Source: Rhabditoides inermis
Taxonomy: Eukaryota > Nematoda > Chromadorea > Rhabditida > Rhabditidae
NCBI GenBank assembly: GCA_963966185.1
Contig: CAWZYM010000017.1
Location: 313,024 to 377,023, forward strand
Direction: 5' to 3'
DNA length: 64,000 bases
This document shows positions 1 to 14,379 of this stretch, piece by piece. The notes under the pieces are model-generated. The model was not told the DNA's origin. It saw only the letters and a list, made by a program, of their open reading frames with translations, and did not search any database. The first letter of the stretch is position 1; the number at the start of each line of letters is the position of its first letter. The translations under genes and the position numbers were made by a program.

Positions 1-39
<39 letters not shown>

Positions 40-53
40 AGAGAGAGAAAGAG
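1..53. repeat. (GA)n microsatellite
   Basis: An almost pure AG dinucleotide run of about 30 bp with a few GGGG interruptions opens the window. It is the first of more than twenty GA/CT tracts in this sequence. Confidence 0.95.
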
Positions 54-442
54 TATTCATAAGACCGCAAAGCGCGAGGTTTGTGCTGCCGAATGGTCTT
101 GCGTTGGCTGATAGCGCGGCTAGATGAGGCCAAAAAATGAAAGAAGAAAATTTGTAAAAGATATGAAGACGAGAGATTATATAGATTATAGAGAGATTAT
201 AAGAGTGGTGATCTGGTGGTGAGTGGAGCGATACATTCCTATTTATTCATATTTTGAAAGAATAATTGAATGACTATCGACTATCCAATCCAGCTATCCA
301 CGCAATCCGCACCCACAAAAAACGCGAACTGAAGAGATGAAGAGACATTACAAACCAGTTTCTATTAGCTTCCATATTCGGCTGTGTTCCAAGATGGAGG
401 TTGGAGGGATATGCGACGGGAGTGCACAAACCAGTCGCATGA

Positions 443-451
443 TTATATAAG
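443..451 (+). promoter_or_regulatory. TATA-like element of the collagen gene
   Basis: A TTATATAAG sequence lies about 45 bp upstream of the collagen start codon at 495. The position and sequence fit a TATA box for a strongly transcribed cuticle collagen; this is an inference from position. Confidence 0.4.
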
Positions 452-494
452 CCGCCCGTTACTCGTCTCCATCTGCAGTCCATCCCTCCCTCTC

Positions 495-1913
495 ATGTCC
501 TCGCATCGGCTTGCCTCGGCGGCCGCAGTTTTCTCTGCAGCTGCAATACTCGCAGCTCTAGCCGCCGCTGCCTGTATTCTATTGGAGATAAAAGAGTTCG
601 AAGCTGACAGTCTCTCCAAGCTTATCGACTTCAAGGTACGCGTTACATAAAAAAGATTAACGTGAAAGCCTTCGTTTTTCAGAATTTCGAATCATCCGCG
701 TGGGCGGATCTGATGACAAGAGGTGGACGGGAGCCGAGCCACTCACAGGCGCCCTCCCTCTACACCTTTATTCGACAGAAGAGAGCCGGCAGGAGAAGAA
801 GAGCGCATCGCACATTGCGCGCCGACGCCGACGTATGTGCCCAGGGACGATTAATCACATAAACTATTATTCCAGTTAGAAGCCGCGGTTGCCTCTCTAG
901 CAGGCAGTTCCGAGGGGACGCGCGCGAGTACGAAAGTTTCGGGAGAGGGACAGCGAGAGGACAGCTATCCGCAGAGCGAGGAGGTACACGACGAGGAGGC
1001 GGAAGAAGAGGGGGATGAGGACGGACAGTGCAGTGAGCATCACCTTTCGTTTTCCTCCGAGGGCTATGTCATCTGCTTGCAGTGTGTCCGCCTGCCCCGT
1101 GCCCGCCAGGTCCCCCGGGAGACGCGGGCGATCAGGGCGTGGACGGAGCGGATGGCGAGCCGGGCATGGCTGGAAACAATGGTACTGACTGGGAACTCGG
1201 AGATCTCGACAAAATCATTGTGGTATGTAGCGCGAGTGTTGGGAGAAGTGAGTAAGCATATGTTGCAGCTGGGGTGCGTGAAATGTCCGGTGGGACCACC
1301 GGGACCGGCCGGCGAGCAGGGGGCACAGGGAGACCAGGGGCGGCCAGGCAATCCCGGAAAGGACGGAGATATTGGACTACCAGGGTAAAAATGTGTTTCA
1401 GACACGGACACTAAATTACATGTTTTTTTTTCAGATATCCCGGAGAAGATGGTCCGGAGGGGGACCCTGGTCCAAAAGGATACCCTGGACAAACTGGTCC
1501 ACCTGGTTTTCCGGGAGCCTCGTCTCACCGTATTCTCAATTTCCCAGGACCTCCAGGAAAGGATGGACCAGCTGGACCGGATGGGCCTGTGGGAGACCCG
1601 GGACAATATGGAGATGTGGGATGGCCGGGCGTGCCCGGAGGACCCGGTGCGCCAGGAAAGCGTGGAGTAAACGGTCCACCTGGGGCTCCCGGAAGAGTTA
1701 GCTAAACAAAACAAAAATAAGACACAGACTATATTGCAGCCTGGTGATCCTGGAAGACCTGGCGAATTTTACACCAGAGATGGGCATTGCCCATGCCCAC
1801 CTTCAAAGCACAGAACATCTGCAACAATCGTACATCCACCTCAATATGCTCAACCACACTACTACCTACCTCCAATTCCCCAGGGGCAAGTTACGCACAA
1901 ACTATATTTTTAA
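495..1913 (+). CDS. Cuticle collagen
   Basis: Extracellular cuticle structural protein. Seven exons can be joined (495-635, 683-832, 876-1032, 1083-1222, 1269-1384, 1435-1696, 1740-1913), giving 379 residues in one frame. The N-terminus has a hydrophobic signal-anchor stretch after [10 protein letters not shown], as in the nematode cuticle collagen N-terminal domain. A basic, possibly furin-type, stretch ([11 protein letters not shown]) follows at about residue 75. After a long acidic linker come cysteine clusters (CMCPPAPC) and three Gly-X-Y blocks with short interruptions, ending in a CPCPP cluster. Terminal cysteine pairs flanking Gly-X-Y blocks are the family hallmark for inter-chain disulphides. 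The acidic linker (exon 3, rich in E and D) is unusually long. The exact last exon end is the least certain part. I cannot assign a specific col/dpy/rol orthologue. Confidence 0.9.
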
Positions 1914-2079
1914 AAAGACATTGAATTTAGATTTCATCAACCTTCGTGGACACCATCCGCTAGTACGTCGACAGCAGCACCCCGGTATGACCAACGCAAA
2001 AATATCAAAACATCTTTCAGATACGCCACGATCATGCAACCAACGCAATACCAACCCCCACTAAACCCATAAAAATCGC

Positions 2080-2085
2080 AATAAA
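2080..2085 (+). terminator. Poly(A) signal of the collagen gene
   Basis: AATAAA lies 167 bp after the collagen stop codon. It is the first canonical hexamer downstream and would give an ordinary nematode 3' UTR. Confidence 0.5.
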
Positions 2086-2155
2086 CTTTTACTCGAGAAC
2101 AGTAACAATACAACAATTTCCATACAATATAACATGATCATAACAAACAGACAAC

Positions 2156-2825
2156 ATATAAGCCCGATACAGTAATTTGTTGAGCAAATCACACGCGAAA
2201 ATTGAAATTCGCGGATGACAGACCATGTAAACGCAAAACTTCAAAAACGCGTTCGTATAACATGCAACATGGCTGAAAACCTGGCTTGTGCAAAAACACG
2301 GAAACGTGGTCGTTGATGAGCTGAGATGATGTCATCAAAGAGCTCATCTCGTGGCCAAGAATCCGCGCGCGGATTTTTGGCCAGGGCTGTCCGCTAGCGC
2401 GGATTCTTGGCCACGGCCTCCTGGCTAGCGCGGATTCTTGGCCACTGCTGCTTGGCTAGCGCGGATTCTTGGATTTTGATTCCAATCGCAGGCGATCGGT
2501 GCTGGCCAAGAATCCGCGCTAGCCAAGCAGCAGTGGCCAAGAATCCGCGCTAGCCAGGAGGCCGTGGCCAAGAATCCGCGCTAGCGGACAGCCCTGGCCA
2601 AAAATCCGCGCGCGGATTCTTGGCCACGAGATGAGCGAGCTCTTTGATGACATCATCTCAGCTCATCAATGACCACGTTTCCGTGTTTTTGCACAAGCCA
2701 GGATTTTGCAGTCACCGATTTATGGTTTTGCTAAAATACGTTTTGATGGTCAGCATGATCAGGTTTTCGTGAAAATAGAGATTTGCGTCTGATTTGCTCA
2801 ACAAATTACTGTATCGGGCTTATAT
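2156..2825. mobile_element. 670-bp foldback (MITE-like) palindrome
   Basis: The two ends are inverted copies of each other over about 36 bp (TATAAGCCCGATACAGTAAT... at 2157, and its complement ending at 2824). A second, much longer inverted match joins 2280-2472 to 2516-2702 with a 43-bp loop. Inside each arm a unit of about 30 bp built on GCTAGCGCGGATTCTTGGCCA occurs three times. The arms between these blocks (about 2195-2279 and 2703-2790) have diverged. TA flanks both ends, fitting a TA target duplication. No coding sequence is visible, so this would be a non-autonomous element. Its right end is 18 bp from the GLH stop codon. Confidence 0.85.
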
Positions 2826-2842
2826 AGCATCCACGCAACTAC

Positions 2843-5800
2843 TCACCACACGCCGTCGTCGCCACCAGCCCCTCCAGCACCACCACCATTCGTGTAGCAT
2901 CCACCTGACAGATTGGCCAGCCACTCGGGGACAATTTGCTCCGCCTCGCTGAGCACTTTCACCAGATCTCCGGATAGGCCATTATCATGCTCAGCGTAGA
3001 AGAGAGAAGTGGCACGGCCCACGTTTCCCACACGTCCGGTACGTCCGATGCGATGGACGTAGTCAGCGATATTGTCAGGCATGTCGTAGTTGATTACGTG
3101 ATCAACACCACTGATGTCCAGTCCGCGCTCAGCGACAGCAGTCGCAATCAGAACCGGCTTGCGTCCAGTGCGGAAATCACGCAGAGCCTCCTCTCTCTGA
3201 CCCTGCATACGGTCTCCGTGAATAGTGGTGGCGGGAATAGAAGCCTCGGAGAGAATGGTAGCGAGCGTATCCGCAAAACTCTTCTTGCCAACGAAGATCA
3301 GAGTCTTCTTCTTGTAGATGTCATTATCTGAAAAAATACGGAATTTAACATATCAAAAAAATGCATATACCTTTGGTAGTGCTGTAGGTGTTGAGATCCA
3401 CGTTGAGCATCTCCAGCAGTTTATCCTTCTTCTCCCTCCTCTCCCCGATCTCGACGAACTCCTGGGTAATGCACTTGTTCGCGGATCCGATGTTGTCCAC
3501 GGCAATCATGTAGTAATCGTCCCGAAGATGGTTCTTGGCAAGGGTCTGGACATCGTCCGGGAACGTAGCACTAAAACAATATATATCTGCGAATACATAA
3601 ATACAACGCATACCTGAACATAAGGCTCTGGCGCTGCTCACGAGGAGGAGCGTTCTTGAGGATGCACTCAATTTCGTCAAGGAAACCCATGTCAAGCATG
3701 CGGTCAGCCTCATCGAGAACCAAGTAGCGCAGATTCGCAAGAGAGATGATACCCTCATCGATGAAGTGCTTCAGACGTCCAGTAGTAGCGACAATGATGG
3801 TGGCACCCTGATTATGTAAAATACTAAGTAAACATACACTTATAAAAAATTATTATATTAAAAAGGTAAGAATACTCACAGTCTGACACCTCGAACGCTG
3901 GAAAGCAACCGATGTTCCACCATAGACAACTTCGGTCTTGAAGACGGTGCCGTGGGCAAACTTCCTTGCCTCAGACTGTATCTGGATCGCCAACTCACGC
4001 GTAGGAGCAAGAACTGAAGAAACAATTGCTTCAGTAAACAACAAATAAATAAAATTACCGATGCAGCGAGGACAACAAGCTGACTCTCCGCTGTTCGAGA
4101 GATCACCCGACTCAATCAGTTTGCTCATGATGGGCAGAAGGAAAGCAGCGGTCTTTCCAGATCCAGTTTGTGCACAAGCCATCATGTCGCTTCCACTCAT
4201 CACCATGGGAATAGTGACTTGCTGGATAGGCGTAGGAGTCTTGTAACCAGCACGCGCAACGTTCTGCGCAACGTTCATGGTGAGATTGACCTCCTCGAAC
4301 GTCCTAAGTGAAAATAATAATAACAATAAACGTTTGAATAATTAAACGCACGAGATTTTCTTGAAATCAGGAACAGCGTTACCACCCTGGGTGACATTGA
4401 TTTTGGAGTCGAAGAAGCGGTTGAACTGTTCTCCTGACTGAATCTTCTGCTCAGCGAACAAAGTCTCGTCATCGATGTCCACGGGAATATGAGTGCTGGC
4501 TGGCTTACGATCAGGATCTAAAATATGTTTGTCATAAAGTCCTCTTCATTTCTCCAGGCAAGCACGTTACACAGGCTGTGGCACATGTTTTATGGGCCTT
4601 GCATCATGTCTAATGGCCAGAGCATCGATAACTGATCGCTTCAGTGTATTCCTAATTGCGCGCGACGGTGCAAAACAGCCATGGCGCGCGAATGGTGCGG
4701 GGATTTTTGAACTAGAGAAATGGCGGGAACTTTAACCAATGATAATATAAACCATCATAATAACTCACTCATGGGTTCCGGACAATCGCGAGTGAAATGT
4801 CCCTCAGTACCACAGTTGTGGCAGGCACCTTTCGGAACTGAATAAACGTGTAAAATAAACATAAATGGCAAAAGATTCGAATAAATTATAAACATGTTTA
4901 ACTCACAATAAAACTACAATGAAAATGTACCTTTCGGCTCAGGACACTCAGCGCTCATGTGTCCAGGATTTCCACAGTTGTAGCAAGTCACTAAAACATT
5001 TTTTTTTAAATTCAAAATTAAATGTTCACGAACTATCATCTCGCGGAGCCCTGGGCTGGGGACACTCCATAGCCTTGTGTCCTTCCTCGTTGCAGTTGCG
5101 GCAGACCACTAAACACGTATTTCCAAGAATAGCAAATTGTATGAACTTTTAGACAAAACAAGTCAACTTGAAACTCACTAGGACCACGCTCCTTGCGAGG
5201 CTCCGTGCACTCCGCGCTTCGGTGACCCTCCTGGCCACAGTTAAAACAGCCCCTAGGACGCTCTAAACATCCTTCGTCACACAAAAAAAAATAATATTTT
5301 TAACTCACCGCCAGCGTCGGCTCCTCCAAATCCACCTCCAGATCCTCCGAAAGCAGCACCTCCACCTCCAAAACCACTGGCGGCAGCACCTCCACCTCCA
5401 AAACCACTGGCAGCAGCACCTCCACCGAATCCACTGGGAGCAGCACCTCCACCGAATCCACTTGGAGCACCACTTCCACCGAATCCACTGGAAGCACCTC
5501 CACCGAATCCACTGGGAGCCGCACCTCCACCAAATCCAGGGGAAGCAGCAGGGGCGCCTCCAAATCCGCTCTTAGCCGCCGCCGGAGCACCACCTCCGAA
5601 ACCACTAGCAGAAGTAGGGGCACCAGCATTTCCGGACTTCGGGGCACCTCCAAAGCCGCTACTAGCACTAGGAGCTCCTCCGAATCCACTCCTGGCGGGC
5701 GCAGCTCCAGCAAATCCGCTAGATGCAGTCGGGGCTCCTCCAAAACCACTTGCGCCAGACGGCGCACCACCAAACCCGCTCTTAGCAGGACCATTTCCGA

Positions 5801-6225
5801 AACCGCTAGCAGGAGCAGTGGCAGGCTTGGATCCACTGCCAAAACCGCTAGAGGCAGCAGAAGCACCTCCAAAACCGGAAGAAGTACCGCCAAAACCGCT
5901 TGCAACAACAGGCGCAGCGCTCTTCGCAGGAGCTCCACCGAAACCAGCAGGAGCAGCTGCAGAACCAAATCCAGAACCAGCATTCCCGAATCCTGATTTC
6001 GAGGCACCTGCAAACGACAATTAGTGACTCGACGAAAAATTATACTCAAAATACACGTACCGAATCCACCGCTAGCGGGAGCAGCAGGCTTTTGGTAGTC
6101 AGCAAATCCTAAAAAATAAAACAAATATAAATAAAGATTCTAAATATTTTCTAACCTGAGTCACCAGCTCCAACGGTCGGCGTGGGAACCGTCTTAGGAG
6201 TATCTCCCCAGCCGTCGTCACTCAT
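2843..6225 (-). CDS. glh-1: GLH-type germline DEAD-box helicase (Vasa family)
   Basis: RNA helicase of germ (P) granules. Thirteen exons join to 842 residues. Exon 6156-6225 starts MSDDGWGD, like GLH-1. Residues about 25-272 are GFGG/GFG repeats rich in Ala, Ser and Pro, the FG-type domain that anchors GLH proteins at nuclear pores. Four CCHC zinc knuckles follow, one per exon (5179-5262, 5034-5108, 4931-4990, 4769-4837). The helicase core has the Q motif TPTPIQQ, Walker A AQTGSGKT, DEAD (in exon 3614-3807), SAT and the HRIGRTGR motif VI. The protein ends DDGVW, matching the acidic-Trp end of Vasa proteins. Upstream, TTTTTCAG at 6252 could be a trans-splice acceptor. The stop lies 18 bp from the foldback element. 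glh-1 versus glh-2/4 is not resolved; the symbol denotes the family. Confidence 0.95.
4535..4734 (-). mobile_element. TIR element (MITE) inside a glh intron
   Basis: The 251-bp intron at 4518-4768 is mostly this element. Its ends are inverted repeats (TAAAGTCCTCTTCATTTCTC at the left; the complement of TTAAAGTTCCCGCCATTTCTC at the right) with TA at both borders. The complement of the element aligns over most of its length with 44584-44808. No coding capacity is seen. Confidence 0.75.
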
Positions 6226-6251
6226 TGTATGCGATACGGTTTTAATACCAA

Positions 6252-6260
6252 CTGAAAAAG
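6252..6260 (-). promoter_or_regulatory. Candidate spliced-leader acceptor for glh
   Basis: On the minus strand the sequence CTTTTTCAG lies 26 bp before the glh ATG with no other ATG between. Placed about 260 bp after the ercc-1 stop, it is where a downstream operon gene would receive a spliced leader. Confidence 0.5.
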
Positions 6261-6487
6261 TTATTAAATCAACAAAACGAAAGTGATTAAACAAATAAAC
6301 AAACAACAATAACAAAAAAATCAAAGTGAGTCGACATGAAACAGAAATCAACACATGAAAACAATCGCTCCGAGACCAACCATATATACGAACATTACAG
6401 TAACTTATTAATAACATACATTCTCAGACACACATATTTCCAGCGTGCGTGAACAATAATAAACTAAACGTGTTACACTTGACATAA

Positions 6488-6493
6488 TTTATT
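6488..6493 (-). terminator. Poly(A) signal of ercc-1
   Basis: AATAAA on the minus strand lies 21 bp after the ercc-1 stop, followed by about 235 bp and then the glh acceptor. This is the arrangement expected between two operon genes. Confidence 0.55.
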
Positions 6494-6514
6494 TAACATA
6501 TTGTTCACTAATCT

Positions 6515-7383
6515 TCACGTAGAAAATGGAGCACGCATGTACGAGTATAGATTAGCGGCGCGGACGGGACCAAGTCCAGGACACATGGCGAGCTGCTCCT
6601 CACTGGCTTCTGCGATCTTAGCGAGCGAGCCAAAGTTGTAGAGAAGCCTTTGTGCGTCTGCCTTGGTGACAGACCGAGCGCCAGTGAGAATGCCGATAGC
6701 GGCGTCTCGCAGCTGCTGTTCTTCCGATGCGGCCACCGTCGGCTTCCTACAAGGGCCAATATCCTCCCGCTCGCCTTGTCTGCTCTCTATCACCTCGGTC
6801 CAAAGGAAGGATCACGGTGTTCGGTGAGCTTGAGATTCTCGATGTATTCGGCGGCCTCCTCGACTGAGTGGGCGAGCACCAGCTGCCATCCCTGCCGGAA
6901 ACACGACATGTTCAGCTCTCGCAGCACATGTCGCGGCTCCTCCACGTTGCTCAACGCGAGCAGCACCTGTAATGCATAGCCCTTCTTTAATACTCCACCT
7001 TTTTTCTTACCTTAACTCTATACTTGTTTTCTTCCTTGCCCATCAGTCTCGAGTCGATGTACGCGGGATGGAGTCGGTGGTACTTGAGAGCGAGATACAA
7101 TACTCCGCATTGCGGTCCACATTCAAAATCAGCGCCACAGTCACCGTACTCGTATCGGACGTTTCTGCAAAAAGGTTTCGTAAAAGTGAGAGATAACACT
7201 TTAAAAAAAATAGTGCTCACCTCACGTATTTGAGTACAGGGTTGCCAGCCTGTCGTTTTCTGTTCACAACCAGTCCTCCTACGGCCAGTCCACCTCAATC
7301 AAACTCTTATCTTTTTTCCTACACCTTTCCCTACCTCCTCCATCTCTGATCTTATCTCCATCTCGAGACGTCGACGCGGACAT
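6515..7383 (-). CDS. ercc-1: ERCC-1, DNA excision repair nuclease subunit
   Basis: Non-catalytic partner of XPF, needed for nucleotide excision repair, crosslink repair and meiotic recombination processing. Five exons (7335-7383, 7221-7293, 7011-7164, 6794-6966, 6515-6746) give 226 residues, slightly shorter than the usual nematode protein. The central domain shows GNPVLKYVRNV and a nuclease-like fold region with EYGDCGADF, in which the catalytic motif is lost as in all ERCC1 proteins. The C-terminus is a tandem helix-hairpin-helix (VTKADAQRLLYNFGSLAKI, then CPGLGPVRAANLY), used for XPF dimerisation and DNA binding. The N-terminus is short and glycine-rich. The gene sits 218 bp downstream of katanin and 289 bp upstream of glh on the same strand. 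Confidence 0.93.
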
Positions 7384-7601
7384 CTTGCAAAACAATTACT
7401 TGACAACATTCACACTTCACAGATATCACACTGATTCAAACATGTTATCTGAACTCTAAATCAAGACTCCATGATAAAACGTTTATACCTAACAGCTCAA
7501 GGCACAAAAAATTTACAATTGCACAATACATCACAGAAACAAGTAGCGTGGGGGGGGGGGTGAATGAGAATTTTGCGTCTTGCTCTCCTCTATTCCCGTT
7601 C

Positions 7602-11445
<3,844 letters not shown>

Positions 11446-12533
11446 CCCTCACCTCAAAACACATCATCAGTAAGTCTTATTGCGGAAGAGAATGACGCGG
11501 CTAAACGGGCGATGCGTACCGCGAATGCATTCGAACAATCAAGTGGCGACGAGCATCGCAATATTCACACATTCCGCCCGCAATAAAGCAAAGCGCGCAG
11601 CGAATAGCCGGCCAGCAGCTCTTCGCCACATCCAACCATGCATAAAACCAATACAAAAACTGTGTTCCCACACATACATGCACATCTCTCGCCTGTCCGC
11701 CCACCCGGCCTCGTGACACCTTACCGGGGCAATCTGCCGCGTTCATCTACGAGATATTGTCGCGCCTTCTCTCACTCTCTCGCATCCGCTCTCCTCTCCT
11801 CTTCTCACTCTCCCTTCCTCCCACTCGCCAAAACACCGTTCTATGAAGGTCGCCGCGCGTTGCATCCACCTCATGGGAATGCGATTATGGCAGGCAACGC
11901 CAGCCATCACCTGTCCGCTGGCGGGCTGCCAAATCCGTGCAAGACCCTCGGGCGGTCTACGGTAAAGAGGCTGCGGCGAGTGCTTGTGGGTGAGTGCTAT
12001 GATGTGTGCTGCAGTGGCTGGCTCTCTCGTCTCTCACTGCCCGCTAGTGAGCATCGATCGGTGAGGCGGCGGCAGCGGCAGTGGGGGCGGAGCCAGCCGC
12101 TGCCCGCTGCATGTCGACTCTCTCTCTCTCCCTATCGATTGTCGTCAGTCCCTAGCGTACACGAAGACACGCAAGCACCACCACCACAAAGCCACACCAG
12201 AGAGGAGGAGCAGAGCGAGCAGCGCCTGCTCCCCGGTCCCTCTCCTCCCCGACCGCCCTTCATTCACACTCCACTATGTTTATCGTGTCATGCGTTCGCA
12301 GTGCGTGTGATGTGTTTGTGTTGTTTCTCTCGTGTCCTCGCGTCATTCGTTTCTCTCGCCTCGCCTCCCGCACTTTCTCGCCCCCGTCACTCGCGTATTG
12401 TCTCTGACCGAGTCGAGTCGGGTGTGTGTGTTTGCAGTGTCGTGCTCCGTGCGGTCCCGCAGTCACCCTTGTCTGCCCCGCCTGCCGAGTGTGCTGCTCC
12501 TTTCCATCCGAGCCCTTCCGCCTAAGCATAGAC
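11446..12533. promoter_or_regulatory. Divergent promoter region between katanin and the calcium sensor
   Basis: About 1.1 kb separates two divergently transcribed genes. It is CT-rich towards the right (TCTCTC runs near 12118) and contains no convincing coding sequence. Both promoters, and the 5' UTR of the NCS gene, must lie here. Confidence 0.5.
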
Positions 12534-13656
12534 ATGGGTCTCAAGGGATCCAAGCCCAAGCTCTCCAAGGAGGACCTCGAGTTTCTCAAGAAGAACACCA
12601 ACTTCACAGAGGAGCAAATCAAGGAGTGGTACAAGGGATTCGTGGTGAGTCATTCGACGTCCTCTCTTTTTGTCATCTAGTGTCCGTCTGTGTATATTGG
12701 GAAGAGTTTAGTTTATAGTTTCCCCTCTTTTTCTTCCTCCTCTCCGCATAACTTTCTTTTATCGCGTGTTTCCTTTCAGCAAGACTGTCCGAAAGGCCAC
12801 CTCACCAAGGAACAGTTCATCAAAGTCTACAAGGACTTCTTCCCGTCTGGATCAGCTGAGGGATTCTGCGAACACGTCTTCCGTACTTTCGACACCGACA
12901 ACTCTGGTTTCATCGATTTCAAGGAGTTCCTACTCGCTATCAATGTGACATCATCGGGTACGCCTGAGCAGAAGCTCGAGTGGGCGTTCCGAATGTATGA
13001 CATTGACGGAAACGGAACCATCGACGAGAAGGAGATGATCAAGATTATTGAGGTGAGTCTTGTATTTCGCAAGTGAGCGGACATACATGCCGCGGGCGCG
13101 TCTCAATCTATTGGGTACATGGTCTTCTTCTCAATACGCGTATCTCTCCGCACTCACTTCTCAATACCCACTCGGCTCCTCTTTCGGCTCGCGAAATGAC
13201 ATTAGAGATCAGAGCATGTGCAGCTTGTCTCGGCTGTGCCCTCTCTAGCTCATCACACGGCGCCCCTCCCTCTTTCGCGCACGCGTCCGCCCGCCGCCCG
13301 CCTGCGCCCTCCCCCTTCCTTTCTATTCATGCACCTCCTCCACTCTCGCAAACCAACCCACTACCCACTACGCCTTCATCCACATCACTCACAGTCAAAC
13401 CGCTCTAATCAAATACATACGCAACGAAGTGAATATGGGGTGTGGCGAAGAACTAGACATGTTGTAGGCGATCTACGAGATGCTGGGACCCGAGGTGACC
13501 AAGTCGGCAGACGACTCTCCGCGCAAGAGGGCCAAGATGATCTTCGAGAAGATGGACGTGAACAACGACAAGGAGTTGACGCTCAAGGAGTTCGTCGACG
13601 GCTGCCTGGCGGACAAGGAGCTCTTCCAGATCCTCACTAACGAGGTGAAGAAGTAG
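12534..13656 (+). CDS. ncs-2: Neuronal calcium sensor (recoverin/NCS family)
   Basis: Calcium-binding, membrane-switch signalling protein, mainly neuronal. Three exons (12534-12644, 12780-13052, 13468-13656) give 190 residues, the family length. MG at the N-terminus, followed by LKGSKPKLS, is a myristoylation signal. EF-hand 1 is degenerate (cysteine and proline in DCPKGHLT), as in all NCS proteins. EF-hands 2 and 3 are intact ([24 protein letters not shown]). EF-hand 4 ([12 protein letters not shown]) keeps most ligands. The sequence lacks the typical NCS-1/frequenin end. I chose ncs-2 because in C. elegans that gene lies, as I recall, in the same cosmid (F10G8) as npp-17 and ercc-1, both of which flank this gene here. 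The symbol rests on that synteny more than on sequence. Confidence 0.9.
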
Positions 13657-14379
13657 TAAGGGAAAGAGAGCGCTGGCCGCGCGGCTCCCCGCTTGCCCCC
13701 ACACATTCCACAGCCCGCACACCAGCCCCGTGCACCAGTGAGTCCGACACTCCCACTCATTTCATTCATTATGTTACATACATATATATTTACATGCACT
13801 CTTACATTCTCTCAACACGCAGCTCTTATTCCCGTCGGTCGTATCTTCCCTCTTCCTCTCTTGTCTTCTCCTCTTGATTCATTGTTGATAAGTGCGCGGC
13901 GGGCTGTATTCCACAATGCAACAGCTTGCTCTCCTCTTACTCTCAGTCTCCTCTTCTCTCCCGCCCTCACACCCCTAACCACCCCGTCTTATTATATTCT
14001 TCATTCATGGAGTATTTGAGTATTATTATGTATATGATGACGATGTTTTGAAATATATTCGAGTATAAATCTTCTAGCCATTGTCTCTCGACTTTATATA
14101 TTACCAATAAGATAGCCCTATTAGGGGCGCGAGCTCTGTGGCAACTCGTCTTTTTTTCTGTTCGCTGCAAGCCACCCGTCTCTCACTGCATAGACACGAC
14201 AACTTTATCAATACACCAATGCACTTGTCCTTAGCTGTAAGCTGCAAAAAAACAGAGCGCGAACACTGAAACCTTGAAACAATGCAACAGACAACATGTC
14301 AACGGGAAAGAGTGAGATGGGAGAATTGGTAGTGCGAGCGGAGTGTGGCCCTGGAATGAGTGGCTATCTGACTGGGCGG
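13657..14379. other. Intergenic region between convergent genes
   Basis: About 720 bp between the NCS and RAE1 stop codons. It must hold both 3' UTRs. I found no canonical AATAAA close to the NCS stop and no other feature. Confidence 0.5.

Noticed and set aside
2157..2824. CRISPR array, because a 21-bp unit repeats with short spacers
   Set aside because: Only three units per arm, mirrored as a palindrome, in a eukaryotic genome; this is a foldback transposon.
2843..2850. Extra 3' exon of glh after the donor-like GTGAGTAG that contains the stop codon
   Set aside because: The protein already ends in the family-typical acidic-Trp C-terminus, and downstream sequence is the foldback element.
5300..6124. 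274-residue Leu/Val-rich open frame antiparallel in frame to the GLH repeats
   Set aside because: It is the shifted frame of the GGA-TTC-GGA repeat array; the GFGG frame continues into the zinc knuckles and helicase.
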